Assembly: GCA_021292105.1 (NCBI GenBank)
Contig: CM037870.1
Location: 66,021,018 to 66,085,017 of the forward strand
Origin: Anadara kagoshimensis
Lineage: Eukaryota > Mollusca > Bivalvia > Arcoida > Arcidae
DNA: 64,000 bases
Reading direction: 5' to 3'
Shown here one piece after another: positions 21,280 through 32,823 of the stretch. The notes beneath the pieces were generated by a model, which saw only the letters and a list, made by a program, of their open reading frames with translations, had not been told where the DNA came from and searched no databases. The position numbers and the translations under genes are program-made. How positions within the stretch are numbered: position 1 is the stretch's first letter; the number at the start of each line of letters is the position of its first letter.

Positions 21280-22632
21280 GATGACGGCCATAACACTTTT
21301 TTGAGGGCCATGATAAGCCTAGGCTTGCAATATCCCTGAGTCAACAATTTATTTGCAAGCAGCCTACTTCGTTGTACAAAGTCCCCGTAGTGGGAACAAG
21401 CTCTACCATAGCGTATTAATTGGAAACAAATACACCATAAGCAGGAGAAGCAGGTATATTGCTGCATAAAAAAGGAAAGTTGACAATAGAAAAATTGAAG
21501 TCATCACGTTTGTCATAAAGTTTCAAATGTAGCCTTTCTTGTGCGTCATAATTTAGGTATAAGTCTAAATATGAAGCAGAACTTGAGGAATCAGTCGTGT
21601 CTTTTATTTCAAGCTCACTAGGATAGATGACATTTACATAGTCTCAAAATTTAGGATTGTTAAGAGACAGAACGTCATCTATGTATCTGTATGTTGAGTT
21701 GAATGATTTGGCGACAGTTTTCTCTCCAGATTTAACAAGGTTCTGCATAAATTCTGCTTCGTAAGAATAAAGAAACAAATCAGCAAGTAATGATGCACAG
21801 TTTGTACCCATTGGTATACCGATTGTTTGCTGAAAAACTATATTACCAAACACAACAAATATGTTATCTATCAAAAACTCCAACATTTTGTTGATGGTAT
21901 CTTCAGTATATTTTTTTAGGAATCCGTATGATGCTTGACAAAATAACCAGAATTCCTGTTCAGCACCAGATATTTGTATCTTGGCTTACTGTTTTTGTAG
22001 AAGAAAGACAAGTGAATAATTTCTTCAAGACGTTCTTTCAATTTAGAATGAGGGATTGTGGTGTATAGTGTAGAAAAATCAAATGTTTTTATACTTTTTA
22101 CATGAGATAAAGTATTAGAAGCAAAATGTTCAAATAATTCTTTAGAATTTTTGAGAATCCACATTTGGTTGATTCCAGATGTAGAATATACTTTTTCTGA
22201 ATAAGACTGAAGACCATCTTTGACGATTGTCAAAATTTGTGTTAGAGTTACCGATAATGATTTAGTAGTACATTCAGATGAGCCTGCTATATATCTTTCC
22301 TTGTATGGATTTTTATGGAGTTTAGAAACCCAATACAAGTAAGGAAGATCTTGATCTTCCTCTTTAAAATTGATACCGAAAGACTCGAGAACTCCCCTAT
22401 GGTTGGAAAGAACTTCATCTTTGGTAAAATTAGTTCTAGTATATGCAGGGTTATTTGATATACTATCTAAACCAAGCTCCTTAATAAGACATTCAAGGTA
22501 GAATCTCTTACAAACGAGAATAATGTTGTTGGAAGCCTTATCAGCTAGGACAACAACATATTTGTTGTGTATGTCTGTAAGAATTGCCTTGATTTCTGGA
22601 TCCTTGAGTACTGAAGACGGTTTAGTACTCAT
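21280..22632 (-). pseudogene. Penelope-like reverse transcriptase, frameshifted
   Basis: The first open part (22632-21916) has VVLADKASNNIILVCKRFY, LPYLYWVSKLHKNPY and FDFSTLYTTIPHSKL. The next frame (21886-21644) has IPMGTNCASLLADLFLYSYE and the catalytic RYIDDVLS. Homology then goes on in shifted frames: LYDKRDDFNFSIVNFPF, then QLIRYGRACSHYGDFVQRS at 21267-21467. This run of motifs is typical of Penelope-like elements that are abundant in bivalves. The permuted (Naiad-type) clade is a possibility I cannot test here. At least three frameshifts show it is dead. Its role in life was telomere- or nick-primed reverse transcription, known from the family and not from this sequence. Confidence 0.85.
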
Positions 22633-22803
22633 AGACCCTTTAAGTTTGGCAATCCTAGTTTTAACAATATTTAAATGTGATTATAGTGATAAACGTGATC
22701 CTCTAAATTATAGAGGAATTTCACTTATTCCCGTACCTAGTAAAGTCTATTGTCATGTGTTAAATAAGAGAATTAATGAATATATTGATGTAAATAGTGG
22801 ATA

Positions 22804-23945
22804 GTGAAACTGTTTATAAATCCAACAAAGACTAAATTAGTGCATTACCGTATACCCTTTCATGAACGATCAAAACATGTTTTCAGATGTGGTGAGTCTA
22901 TTATTGACTTTTCGGATACGTACCGTTATCTAGGCCTATGGCTTGATGAACACTTAGACATGCAAAAAACTGCTAAAGAACTATCAAAATCAGCTAATCG
23001 TGCACTTGGAATGGTGTTCTCGAAGTTAAAATGTTATGGTGACTTTTCCTATAATGTGTTCACAAAACTTTATAAAAGCATGGTCGAGCCAATTTTGTTT
23101 TATTGTGCTGGGATTTGGGGAACAAAACAATTTAGCTGTATTAATTCTGTGCAGAACAAGGCCTCTAAAATGTTCCTTGGTGTTGGTAAATACACATCAA
23201 ACATTTCAGTTAGAGGTGATATGAACTGGTTATCTTGTTTCTCTAAACAAAAGATAGAGTGTATAAGACAATTCAGTAAACGTGTTCGTATCTATGACTG
23301 TAATAGCTATTTGTTCTCTCCTCACGCAAGGCTAAGGGTTGGTTCCATAAAGTTTCAGGTTTTATAGTCACTATACAGGCACACGATATTGTGTGGGACA
23401 TTAATATTTCAACTAAAGAGGTAGTTAAAAATATTGTACAAAATGTTAATATTATAGATAACAATGAATGGCACTGTCAATTATTTAATGACCACAAGTG
23501 CTTAAATGGTAACAAACTTAGAACATATAGACAATTAAAAAATAACATTTCATTAGAAACATATATGTATTACATGTAACCAGATTCCGCGATATCACAG
23601 GCGATTAATTTGCCAGTTTAGAAGTGGTTCTCCCCCTATTGCGGTAGAAACAGGTAGATACACTAAACCGCCTACACCGTTACAAAACAGAATTTGTAAA
23701 TATTGTGATATTTTAGAAGTTGAAAACGAACAACATGTTTTAATTAATTGTCATTCTTATAGCGATTTAAGGTTTTCACTTTTTAACTTATGTAATAATA
23801 TAAATTCCAGTTTTAATGATTTTAGCCCTTCGGATAAGTTAAATTTTATTATGTCCTGTAACGTTGCTGAGGTCCAACAAAAACTAGGCATCTTTTTATT
23901 CAATATGACCACCAGACGTAGATCTTTTAATGCCTTTTTATGATG
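22804..23945 (+). pseudogene. LINE-A ORF2, thumb and C-terminal part
   Basis: The open frame 22804-23367 aligns with the part of LINE-B after the YADD box: KTKLVHYR, YRYLGLWLDEHLD, ANRALGMVFSKLK, SVQNKASKMFLG and RGDMNW. It then shifts frame (23391-23579: NNEWHCQLFNDH, GNKLRTYRQLK). A cysteine/histidine tail (ICKYCDILEVENEQHVLINCH, in pieces) follows up to about 23945. There is no YADD. Several frame changes make it a pseudogene. Confidence 0.8.
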
Positions 23946-24243
23946 TTTTTAAACGGTTAACTGCAGTGTTACTTTTACCCATATCCAACTATTTTTTATG
24001 ATCAAAATGTTTTAATTTATATGATCAAATGTATTAATTTATATGGTTAAATGTTTTAATTTTTATGAGTAAATTTTTGTTGTATTTTTTATATGTATTT
24101 TAATTATAGATACGATATGTAGTGTCTCGTAGGCCACATGTGGCCGGATATAAAAATTTTACAAGGTTTTTTTTTAGTGTATGTGAATATTGATTTTTTA
24201 TATGTGACACTTAAATAAAATAAATTATTATTATTATTATTAT

Positions 24244-24522
24244 CACAAATAACATTATCTAGGTAAAATGAAGGGTTAGGTTCGATTTTTTGTTGATTGG
24301 GAAATTAATTGATTATTGAAACAAGCAGGTAAACCGTCACGCATGAGCCCCTACTGTTCAATAGGAACGTAAAGTTAAAAAAAAATTTAAAATCCTCATG
24401 AACTTTTATAATATTATATTGCATTTTGACCATGTCCCCATCATGTCCTGATTGTTCAAAAATTAATATTATTGTATATTGATTATATTTATTGAACAAT
24501 ATTTGTGACACTTGAGAGCGAT

Positions 24523-24563
<41 letters not shown>

Positions 24564-24781
24564 AAATGTTACACATGGCTTTGTCTTTACAATGCCAGGT
24601 TTATATTGCATTCTATGCACAGTTCAGGTCGATGATTATGAATAAAATAAAATAAAATAAAATAAAATAAAATAGATATTGCAATTAACTATCCAACTCA
24701 TTGGATTTGTCGGTACAATTAGATGAATATCAAATCATCTAGTTGTGAAAAATAAACATAAGAAAAATTATAGTGTATTTA
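24244..24781. repeat. Intergenic stretch with microsatellites
   Basis: Contains (CT)n at 24523-24562 and (AAAAT)n at about 24641-24675. No gene is seen. Confidence 0.8.
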
Positions 24782-24964
24782 GTTTAAACAATATTTATTT
24801 GAAAATCAAATCAGTAACATAATGAAACAATTTATAAATCAGGATCCTGGAACAAGAGTAAAACTCTTATATTAACCAGTTTCCTGTGCATCTATAATAT
24901 AACAATTTATACAACATGGCATTATATACAAGCAATTAAGTAAGGCATTCTGTAGAACATTATG

Positions 24965-25012
<48 letters not shown>

Positions 25013-26217
25013 GCACACATAAAACAATGGAGTATGAATAGTTTTCAGTGAAATCGTTTGGATTGGCGAATGAATTCATGAACATGTAAGAACACTTCAG
25101 CATTTTTCGCTGGTGTTAGTGAACTATCTCCATATAACAATGTACTCAAATTATAATGGCAGTTCAAGGTTCCTATAGTACGACGTCGAATAACATGATA
25201 CAAAGGGCCGTGTAATAAAAAGTGTTCCGTATTCTCAATTTGACCACATAAGCAATAAGGGTTTTCTATGAGATCTTTATGAAAGAGATGGGAATGTAAT
25301 GAACTGCATTTTAAGCGCAATCGACAATGATGTATTTGTTCAATACGATTGCCAATATTAAAGTAGGATGGGATCTGTGATTCACTATTGAGGAAAGTTT
25401 TGAATTGAGAAATAGAGCCTTCCCGAATATGTCTAGGTAGATCATTCCAATCTCTTGTTGCAGAAGGTAGGAACGATTTGAAGTAAGTATCCGTTTTGCA
25501 CAAGAACGTGTCTAAATTGCTAGATGTACGTGTGTTATAAGAGTGTCTCTGGAAAGTTGTTGAAGGTACCAAGTCGTTTAGATATTGAGAAGACAGGCCG
25601 TGATACATTTTATAGAATTGTAACAGTTTATGTTTTTTTACGACGGTATTCTAAAGTTTCCCAACCAACTTCTTGATACAATAAGGACAAACTAGATAAT
25701 CTGGTGGCTCCGCAAACTGCGCGAGCCGCTTCAATGTTTTTTTTTCTAGCTTATTGATATATTCCTGGGTGAGGTTGTCCCAGAGGATGTCTCCATATTC
25801 TAGTAATGGCCGAATGAAGGTGAAATATATTTTTTCGAGAGATTTGCGATCAAGTTGGAATTTTAATTTCTTGAGAATAGCTAATCTAGAGTAAACTTTT
25901 TTGATTAGATCTTCAACGTGAGCTTTCCATGTACCGTCATTTGACAATATAATACCGAGATGTTTATGGTAATCAGCTTCAAGTATTAATGAATTGTCCA
26001 AGTATATTGCCGGATGAAATGGTTGTATTAATTTTCGAGAAAAAATCATAGATTCTGTTTTTTGAGAATTAAAAGATACGAGCCATTGCTTTGACCAGTT
26101 GTGGATAGTTTCCAAATCGTTATTTAATGACATCGAAGCGTCAGATGGATCATCAACAGTTACATATAGGGATGTGTCATCAGCAAAAAGCCTTATATTA
26201 CTGTATTAGTGTATTTA
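24772..26217 (-). mobile_element. LINE-C: 5'-truncated non-LTR retrotransposon with 10-bp target duplication
   Basis: The body 24782-26207 is flanked by AGTGTATTTA at 24772-24781 and 26208-26217. The minus-strand 3' end is 'aaatattgtttaaac', the same terminus as the related copy ending at 54613. The 5' end lies just upstream of the RT catalytic box. The 3' UTR holds a (GA)n run at 24967-25004. Confidence 0.93.
25045..26200 (-). pseudogene. LINE-C ORF2, from the FADD box to the C-terminus, one frameshift
   Basis: On the minus strand the frame starts with the RT motif C (LFADDTSLY, codons near 26176-26190). It continues through TIHNWSKQWLVSFNSQKTESM, YHKHLGIILSNDGTWK and FIRPLLEYGDILWD. At a nine-A run (plus-strand T run near 25738-25746) the frame shifts, and homology goes on to 25045. 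The last part has a HHCRLRLKCSSLHSHLF segment and a CLCG and HFLLHG zinc-knuckle-like tail. Only the back half of the RT is present, so it is not functional. Confidence 0.88.
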
Positions 26218-26338
26218 TTTATTTATTTATTTATGAAGTATATAATCAAGCTAAAACGAAATGTTTTAAAAACGAAGATGTATTTCTTATTTAAATCTCT
26301 GCTAGATGGCATTATTGATGCTGAGAAAAATTATTATT

Positions 26339-26378
<40 letters not shown>

Positions 26379-26385
26379 TTATGTA
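26205..26385. repeat. (TTTA)n microsatellite, two runs
   Basis: TTTA repeats at about 26212-26233 and 26337-26382. The first run lies beside the target duplication of LINE-C. Confidence 0.9.
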
Positions 26386-27765
26386 AAAACATTAATATAG
26401 CTTAAATGGAAAATTCAAAAACGCTGATTTAATTTTTATTTAAACTAAGAGTAAGCATAAAAGACCCCGCCAAAACGTATTTAAAACGAATACTTGAAAC
26501 ATTTATAAAATTATGATTTTGCAAATTTTTAATAAGTTAAATTTTTTTTTCATCATTTTATTACGAGATGCATTCAAGTCATTGATTATAATCCGTCTGC
26601 GGTTTAGCCAGTTAGCCAGAGAGATATAAAACCCCGATTGGATTTTTGTTGATTTATAATCACTTATTGCTCTCCCAAATTGGAATTATGTAACAGGTCA
26701 CGCACGACGATCAAAATTACCATCTTTAAACCTGTAAGTATCCGTATATAAAATGGTCAGTATAGGACAAAATGTAAGGGCAGATAACCCTTCAGATCGG
26801 GCCTCGATTTCTGCGTATGGTTGGATGTTTTAGTTATATATTGTTATGGTCCTTTTCGATGTTTTGTTAATAACGCGTTTGTTTTCTATATTATTATAGA
26901 AGGAAGTTCTTCTAGAAGGTGGCGCTCTACACAACATCTTCATTTCCCCTCTGTGATTGCTCATTCTGACCACAAAAGTAAGGTAATGGTGCAACACTTG
27001 TACAGTACTGGCCTGTCGAAAGTTTAACACTTTAGTGACGAATCGGCAACTCATCTCGGCTGCTCGGCAGTTACATCTCTGCCCCTCGTTGTCTATATTC
27101 GGCACCTTTTCGGCAACTGTTGTCCACAGCTCGGCAACTTTTCGGCCGCTCGGCTCCTCGGCACCGTTTCGGCCACTCGATTCCCTGTTTACTGCAGTCA
27201 TACGTACATTTGTTGTCGCCATATTTTGAAGAGAAAATCGTGACTCTGGAGTTAGTCAAAGAGAGATTAGTAGGACAATATCTATCAGCAGAGGGGACAA
27301 TATTCGTATTATTATATATAATTATAGCAGATGCGTCAGTCAATAATACATTCAACACCAAAGCATGAATCAAAATGCTAAAATATATTTCTTTTGTAAA
27401 TACACATGATTTAAACAAAGATATCGTTTAAATCCAGCAGTAAATTTGAAATTAAAAAAAATTCAAAATCAAAGTACTGCAAGTACTGTAATCGACAAGG
27501 CATAAACTATCCTGAAAGTAACGTGAATCTCTGAAATATATCGGTCACATCTGGCGATTTCTTTTCATTCATCGACATCACTATCTGTGGCATTATCATT
27601 CAATAAATTCACACATGCAGTACCGTTGTAAGTACATACAGCCACCCACTTGTATGGCCTACATGTACATCATGTAATGCCACATGATTTACATTTTCAT
27701 GTCAGCAATCCGTAGCATGATTTTGGTACATGTACATGTACATGTTTTTTTTCTAATTAAAACTC
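26386..27765. other. Noncoding stretch with a CGGC-rich patch
   Basis: At about 27045-27180 the pentamer CGGC(A/C) recurs at short intervals (tcggcaac, ctcggct, ttcggcc, tcggcacc), more than ten times in 140 bp. Overlapping open frames on both strands there are a by-product of this composition. Nothing else is recognised. Confidence 0.5.
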
Positions 27766-28077
27766 ACTACGGTAGCTCAATTGGTATAGCGCTCATGTGG
27801 AAGGTCGTGGGTTTGAACGCCGTTTGGATCTGACCAAGACTTCACTTCGCCAAACACTCGGTATTTAGAAATGGAAGTCGTGGGATCATTTGGAAGATAT
27901 CCTAAAAACCGATGCACAGTACCAAGGCGGGTGTAATATGTTAAGGATCGTTTCCTGCACATTGCCAAAAGTGCACTGCAAGGATAAAAATTTCTGCCAC
28001 TTCACCTATTGCTGGTAACGTCTCCATATGACTGAAAACGTAGAAGGGCGGAAACCCATATTCAATCAATCAATTAA
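27766..28077 (+). mobile_element. tRNA-derived SINE, (AATC)n tail
   Basis: The head is CACTACGGTAGCTCAATTGG (A box) and GGTCGTGGGTTTGAACGCC (B box). The body includes 'cgccaaacactcggtattta' and 'ggtaacgtctccatatgac'. The tail is 'caatcaatcaatt'. It is diverged relative to the copy at 28806-29140. Confidence 0.85.
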
Positions 28078-28479
28078 TAATTTTACACATTAAAACTGGT
28101 TTTAGGTCACCTTCAGACTCGCACTGACTTTACTGTCCGAGAATAATCCTGAACATAAGGCTTAAAGATCACGAAAAAATCACGAAAAATACTTAACTTA
28201 AGCAAATACTTTTCAAAATATAAGTTTTGAATTAATTAAGTTCAGTCCAAAAAGTTAAGTTTTGTTCATGATGTTTGGGCCTGGTACTTGTCTTAGAAAA
28301 GTTCAAACCTAGAAATAAGTATAAAAAAGTTTGTGATCCATTTACTTTTTAAGTTTTTTCTTAAATTTCAGATTTAAAAACAAAATAAGATTTAAGTATA
28401 AAAACCAGTATTCTTCGTGATTTTGGGACCAGATTGCAAGATTAGTAACGAAAAGTAGATAACAAAAATGATCCTATTG
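28078..28479. other. Noncoding stretch, nothing recognised
   Basis: AT-rich with recurring 'acttaa', 'taagttttg' words. I see no gene or known repeat. Confidence 0.5.
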
Positions 28480-28735
28480 AAACACACATACAAAAGCGAC
28501 ATTGGGGATAGATAGATCACATCATCAAGACACGTGCCGACAAGAAATGGAACCGACAGGGGAAAAAGGAAAAGATGACGCTCAAGAACACATTGAGACG
28601 AGATGCAGAAATTGAATTGAAACAGGGGATTCAACTGGACAGACATTAAAAAAAATTGCTCAGAACAGAGCCGGATGGAGAGATTTTGTCAATGGTCTAA
28701 GGTTTACTGGGAGGTAATGACCTACAGTAAGCAAG
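28480..28735 (+). pseudogene. Decayed LINE ORF2 C-terminal scrap
   Basis: In broken frames it matches the end of the LINE at 3635-4680: a (H)WG-IDHII type segment, NTLRRDAEIELKQG, and KKIAQNRAGWRDFVNGLR. It ends in 'gtaagcaagtaaat', similar to that element's (AAGT)n tail. In-frame stops and frameshifts make it a relic. Confidence 0.7.
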
Positions 28736-28793
28736 TAAATAAGACTCGCACCATCCATGTCGTATAGGTGACGGGAGATCCAAACAGATACCC

Positions 28794-29152
28794 CAGTATA
28801 ACTGAGTGAGTGAGTGAGTAATGGTGTTTAACGTCCCAGTCAAGAATATTTCACTTATATCGAGACGTCGCCAGCTATAGGCGAAGGTGCAGAAATTTTG
28901 CGCTGATGGCATTATACAGCAGGGTTCTTTAACGTGCCAAGCCCACCATGACACGGGACCTCGATTATTTTAAGTTCCCATCCGAAAGAACCGTGACTTT
29001 CATTTCGTAATGCCGAGTGCTTGGCGAAAGAACAGTCACTACCCACTTTCAAGTCTTGGGTCAGACCCGGCCGGGGTTCGAACCCACGACCTCCCACATA
29101 CGGAGCGAGCACTCTACCAACTGAGCTACCGCAGTGGTTTCAGTATAACTGA
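28794..29152 (-). mobile_element. Full-length tRNA-derived SINE with 12-bp target duplication
   Basis: CAGTATAACTGA flanks the element at 28794-28805 and 29141-29152. On the minus strand the head has the A box GGTAGCTCAGTTGG and the B box GGGTTCGAACCCC. The body contains 'gccaagcactcggca' and 'gttaaagaaccctgc'. The 3' end is 'tcttgactgggacgttaaac' plus (ACTC)n. This is the best preserved copy of the family in the window and can serve as its reference. Confidence 0.95.
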
Positions 29153-29553
29153 ATGCAACCATATAGCAGTTTGATAGTGTACCCGTTGGATATGTATGTC
29201 GGTTGCATCTGATATTGGAAGCAAATTTTCAATTGCACTTTTCCCTGAGAGGAACAGTTTACACCGTAGATAAGAAATCCCAGCTAGGTGCATACAATGA
29301 AGGTCTCAGCATCTGCACTCACAAATTCGGAAAGTTTCGTCTTCCAAGAGTGGGAAGAAGACCTGCGTTTTCCTTGAAAACACAGAGTGTAGTGTTTTAG
29401 AATGTCCAGAGAGTTTACTGACAGTATCGTCGTCTGTTGTTGCATGGAATACTGGAAACACATTCCTCTCCAGAGGAGATAATTTTATGCAATGGACACT
29501 GAAGAAATTTAGATTCCAAGTCTGGGAACATATGTCCTCAGTAAGTTAATTAT
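29153..29553 (+). other. Stretch with a weak coding look, not identified
   Basis: An open frame at 29203-29400 encodes 65 residues with no family I recognise. It may belong to the decayed gene on the other strand or be chance. Confidence 0.3.
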
Positions 29554-30081
29554 TTAAATGCAACAGAAGAATAAGGACATCAGTATCGCGACAAACAACA
29601 ACTGTTTTTTATTTCTTTGCATGTAAGCATCACCACCATGGAGAACAATTCTGGTATCGACTTCCTTGTGTGTAACTTTAAGAAGCGTTACGTCCATTTT
29701 TCTGTAAGCATGCTGTCTGTCGGACCCGCTGATACCCTCAGTTAAGCTACGTTCCTTGGATAAATACGAGATCACATTTGTTTTCTGGATGACTGATAAA
29801 ATCTTACCAATTTGATGACAGAGGGACATTTGAATTATCAATAATTCTTCTAAGAGAACGAGAACCTGATCCTCATTGATCTCTAGATAGTTCCACCTTT
29901 TTACGGTTTGGTTGTCATATATATCAAAAGTTGCGTCAATACGAATGTAATTATCTTTCGCGCAGTTAAAATCAGTTTGTGCGTTACATAATTCGTCAAA
30001 TGCATTAATGCCTTTCGTTTTTCCCACTGCTACAACTAAATCTTGACCATTTATTATTTTGGTGGTAATGTCTTGGTGCAA
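29554..30081 (-). pseudogene. Fragment of an uncharacterised multicopy invertebrate protein
   Basis: 175 codons are open on the minus strand. The N-terminal part (ITTKIINGQDLVVAVGK, INAFDELCNAQTDF, IRIDATFDIYDN) and a late THKEVDTRIVLHGGDAYMQ resemble a protein family of unknown function found in many copies in bivalve and cnidarian genomes. That family has an H-(E/K)EADTRI-LH motif. The middle is shorter than I would expect, and the frame ends without the family's D-T-D-V-L-V-L segment at the C-terminus. However, a DQVLVLL-like stretch occurs earlier, which suggests internal rearrangement. It is probably a mobile-element or retrocopied gene relic. No start context or introns are evident. Confidence 0.45.
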
Positions 30082-30550
30082 AATCCCTCCTCAGGTATAT
30101 TTTGAATATCCTACTTGTCGGCTGCAGATGATAACAAATTTCCTGATGTAACAGATAGAGAAAGCGGCACTGAGAATAGTTCGTGTTTCAACAGTTCGAC
30201 GATATTTCTATCAGAAAAAAGAGTACACACTTTATAATATAAAGCTTTCAGTACCACCAGTACTTCGATTTCTTTTTTTTAAAAAAGCGGATACTTATAT
30301 AAATATACGGGTTATATGATTCAGTTAAATTATTTTAGCAGAAGTTTAAAGTTTTGTTAAACAGCTTACAATGTACAAATGATTTATACTAGTATTTATT
30401 TGTCACAGTTAATCATTTTTGTAAAGGTCACATTTGTATAAGTGTCTAATCTTATTTTTCATGGAAAACTTTGAAAATAATTGACTGAACTAGGTTTAAT
30501 ATCACTTTCTATTAAGTTGACGATATAAACGATAAAACTTTCATATTTAA
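30082..30550. other. Noncoding stretch, nothing recognised
   Basis: AT-rich spacer between the decayed gene and the minisatellite. Confidence 0.5.
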
Positions 30551-31813
30551 AACCCTATCGTCTGCAGTCAGTACAGTAAGGGGATATCAATGACCATATC
30601 GTCTGCAGTCAGTACAGTAAGGGGATATCAATGACCCTATCGTCTGCAGTCTGTACAGTAAGGCGATATCAATGACCATATCGTCTGCAGTCAGTACAGT
30701 GATGACCCTATCGTCTGCAGTCAGTACAGTAAGGGGATATCAATGATGACCCTATCGTCTGCAGTCAGTACAGTAAGGGGATATCAATGACCCTATCGTC
30801 TGCAGTCAGTACAGTAAGGCGATATCAATGACCATATCGTCTGCAGTCAGTACAGTAAGGGGATATCAATGATGACCCTATCGTCTGCAGTCAGTACAGT
30901 AAGGCGATATCAATGATGAGCCTATCGTCTGCAGTCAGTACAGTAAGGCGATATCAATGATGACCCTATCGTCTGCAGTCAGTACAGTAAGGGGATATCA
31001 ATGACCATATCGTCTGCAGTCAGTACAGTAAGGGGATATCAATGACCCTATCGTTTGCAGTCAATACAATAAGGGGATATCAATGATGACCCTAGCGTCT
31101 GCAGTCAGTACAGTAAGGGGATATCAATGATGACCATATCGTCTGCAGTCAGTACAATAAGGGGATATCAATGATGACCCTAGCGTCTGCAGTTACTACA
31201 GTAAGGCGATATCAATGATGAGCCTATCGTCTGCAGTCAGTACAGTAAGGGGATTTTAATGATGACCCTATCGTCTGCAGTCAGTACAGTAAGGGGATTT
31301 TAATGATGACCCTATCGTCTGCAGTCAGTACAGTAAGGGGATATCAATGACCCTATCGTCTGCAGTCAGTACAGTAAGGGGATATCAATGAAGACCCTAT
31401 CGTCTGCAGTCAGTACAGTAAGGCGATATCAATGACCATATCGTCTGCAGTCAGTACAGTAAGGCGATATCAATGACCATATCGTCTGCAGTCAGTACAG
31501 TAAGAGGATTTTAATGATGACCCTATCGTCTGCAGTCAGTACAGTAAGGGGATATCAATGATGACCATATCGTCTGCAGTTACTACAGTAAGGCGATATC
31601 AATGATGACCCTATCGTCTGCAGTCAGTACAGTAAGGGGATATCAATGATGACCATATCGTCTGCAGTTACTACAGTAAGGCGATATCAATGATGAGCCT
31701 ATCGTCTGCAGTCAGTACAGTAAGGGGATATCAATGATGAGCCTATCGTCTGCAGTCAGTACAGTAAGGGGATATCAATGATGAGCCTATCGTCTGCAGT
31801 CAGTACAGTAAGA
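30551..31813 (+). repeat. Minisatellite, about 30 copies of a 38-44-bp unit
   Basis: The unit is CCCTATCGTCTGCAG, TCAGTACAGTAAGG, then (G/C)GATATCAATGA with or without an extra TGA. I count about 30 CTGCAG-type sites. Variants fall into clear classes: GGGG versus GGCG; ATATCAATGA versus ATTTTAATGA; CCCTATCG versus CCATATCG, GCCTATCG and CCCTAGCG; TCAGTACAG versus TTACTACAG. One shortened unit occurs near 30700. Confidence 0.95.
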
Positions 31814-32002
31814 TTATATGCCTTAAATGAATTGTGAATTTCAAAGAAAGACTAAAATACAAATATGGTAAACATGTGGTTTCACTAATTATAAAACTCC
31901 CGACTTCAGACGAGCAACAGCGCGCCCCTTGGTTGCTGTGCTGTACAATCATTTACAATAATATACACTAAGGATAAATAAGCATTATTTTAAAATGCAT
32001 TT

Positions 32003-32161
32003 CACTGCGATAGCTAGGTTGGTAGTGAGCTCCCTTTGTGTGTGAGAGGTAGGGTTCGAACCTAAACAAGGTCGGACCAAAAACGCGAAAAATGTAAGTA
32101 ACCGTTCTTTAGCCAAACAATCAAAAATTTTAAAATGAAAGTCACGAATCCTTCGGATGTT
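32003..32161 (+). mobile_element. SINE fragment (5' part)
   Basis: CACTGCGATAGCTAGGTTGG and GGTAGGGTTCGAACC are the decayed A and B boxes. The body is cut off after 'gaaagtcacgaatccttcgg'. Confidence 0.75.
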
Positions 32162-32370
32162 GACCTTTATGTTTGTCTTTTTTTAGAACATTCTCTATCA
32201 ATTTAATAACATCAAAATCTTTTTTGACTTGATCGTAAACCATTTTTTTTTGCTTACTAATCAATTCTTTTATTGTATCGTATTTTAATTCACTTGCTTA
32301 ATTTTTTATATTTTTTCATTCAGAGTTTTTTTTATTCTGAATGCTTGGTAGGACTAAAAATTAGCTGATG

Positions 32371-32373
32371 GAC

Positions 32374-32433
<60 letters not shown>
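32371..32433. repeat. (AC)n microsatellite
   Basis: About 31 uninterrupted CA dinucleotides, 67-130 bp upstream of the ATG at 32500. Confidence 0.98.
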
Positions 32434-32434
<1 letters not shown>

Positions 32435-32499
32435 CGTGAATGTATTTATCGCGCGTGCTATTTTTACGCCACTTAGTGAGGAGACATTGTATAGGAACA

Positions 32500-32761
32500 A
32501 TGAGTGCATCTGGAGATGATGATATTCATGGTAAGTGACAATTTTTATTTTCTATTTCGTTTCATAATGATAATATTACCTGAAACAAAATGTAGAACCT
32601 CTCACAAAAAAGCTATCATCGTATAGAAATCGGTGCATAAATCAACTGGCATGCGTGCTATATACTTTTGTCCCCCATGGTCTTGAACCTCCGGATATTT
32701 CGTATGCGTGATTCACTTGCGCATTTTGTTCAATTTTTGATTTCTATTTCGTTTCATAATG

Positions 32762-32823
<62 letters not shown>

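Larger units (their letters stand above)
21011..22674 (-). mobile_element. Penelope-like retroelement inserted in LINE-A
   Basis: The minus-strand coding sequence at about 21280-22632 belongs to a Penelope-like RT. The segment 21046-21185 next to it is the dispersed repeat also found at 9105 and 18993. I infer that the element is what separates the two halves of LINE-A. The exact ends and any target duplication were not resolved. No GIY-YIG endonuclease is recognisable, so the copy is partial, or the endonuclease lies in a part now lost. Confidence 0.75.
20697..24243 (+). mobile_element. LINE-A: decayed non-LTR retrotransposon split by a Penelope-like insertion
   Basis: Coding homology to ORF2 of LINE-B (47011-49122) runs on the plus strand. 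20700-21010 gives the fingers region (SCGIDKIPAEVL, IVPDQWKSSVI). The match then breaks and resumes at about 22675 (DPLNYRGISLIPVPSK), then 22804-23367 (YRYLGLWLDEHLD, GIWGTKQF, VQNKASKMFLGVGKY), and on in other frames to about 23945. The RT catalytic region between YRG and the thumb is deleted. It ends in a 3' UTR and an (ATT)n tail at 24220-24243. The gap at 21011-22674 holds the Penelope-like element. Confidence 0.85.

Noticed and set aside
26830-27418. Overlapping frames of 60-130 codons on both strands
   Set aside because: They arise from a CGGC-rich patch, have no recognisable domain, and contradict each other.
28806-29140. tRNA gene on the minus strand
   Set aside because: The A and B boxes belong to a SINE head; the cloverleaf is not maintained, and body and tail of the SINE follow. 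The same applies to heads at 27766, 37467 and 42575.
30551-31813. CRISPR-like look of the regular repeats
   Set aside because: Repeats are directly contiguous with no unique spacers, and the genome is eukaryotic. It is a minisatellite.
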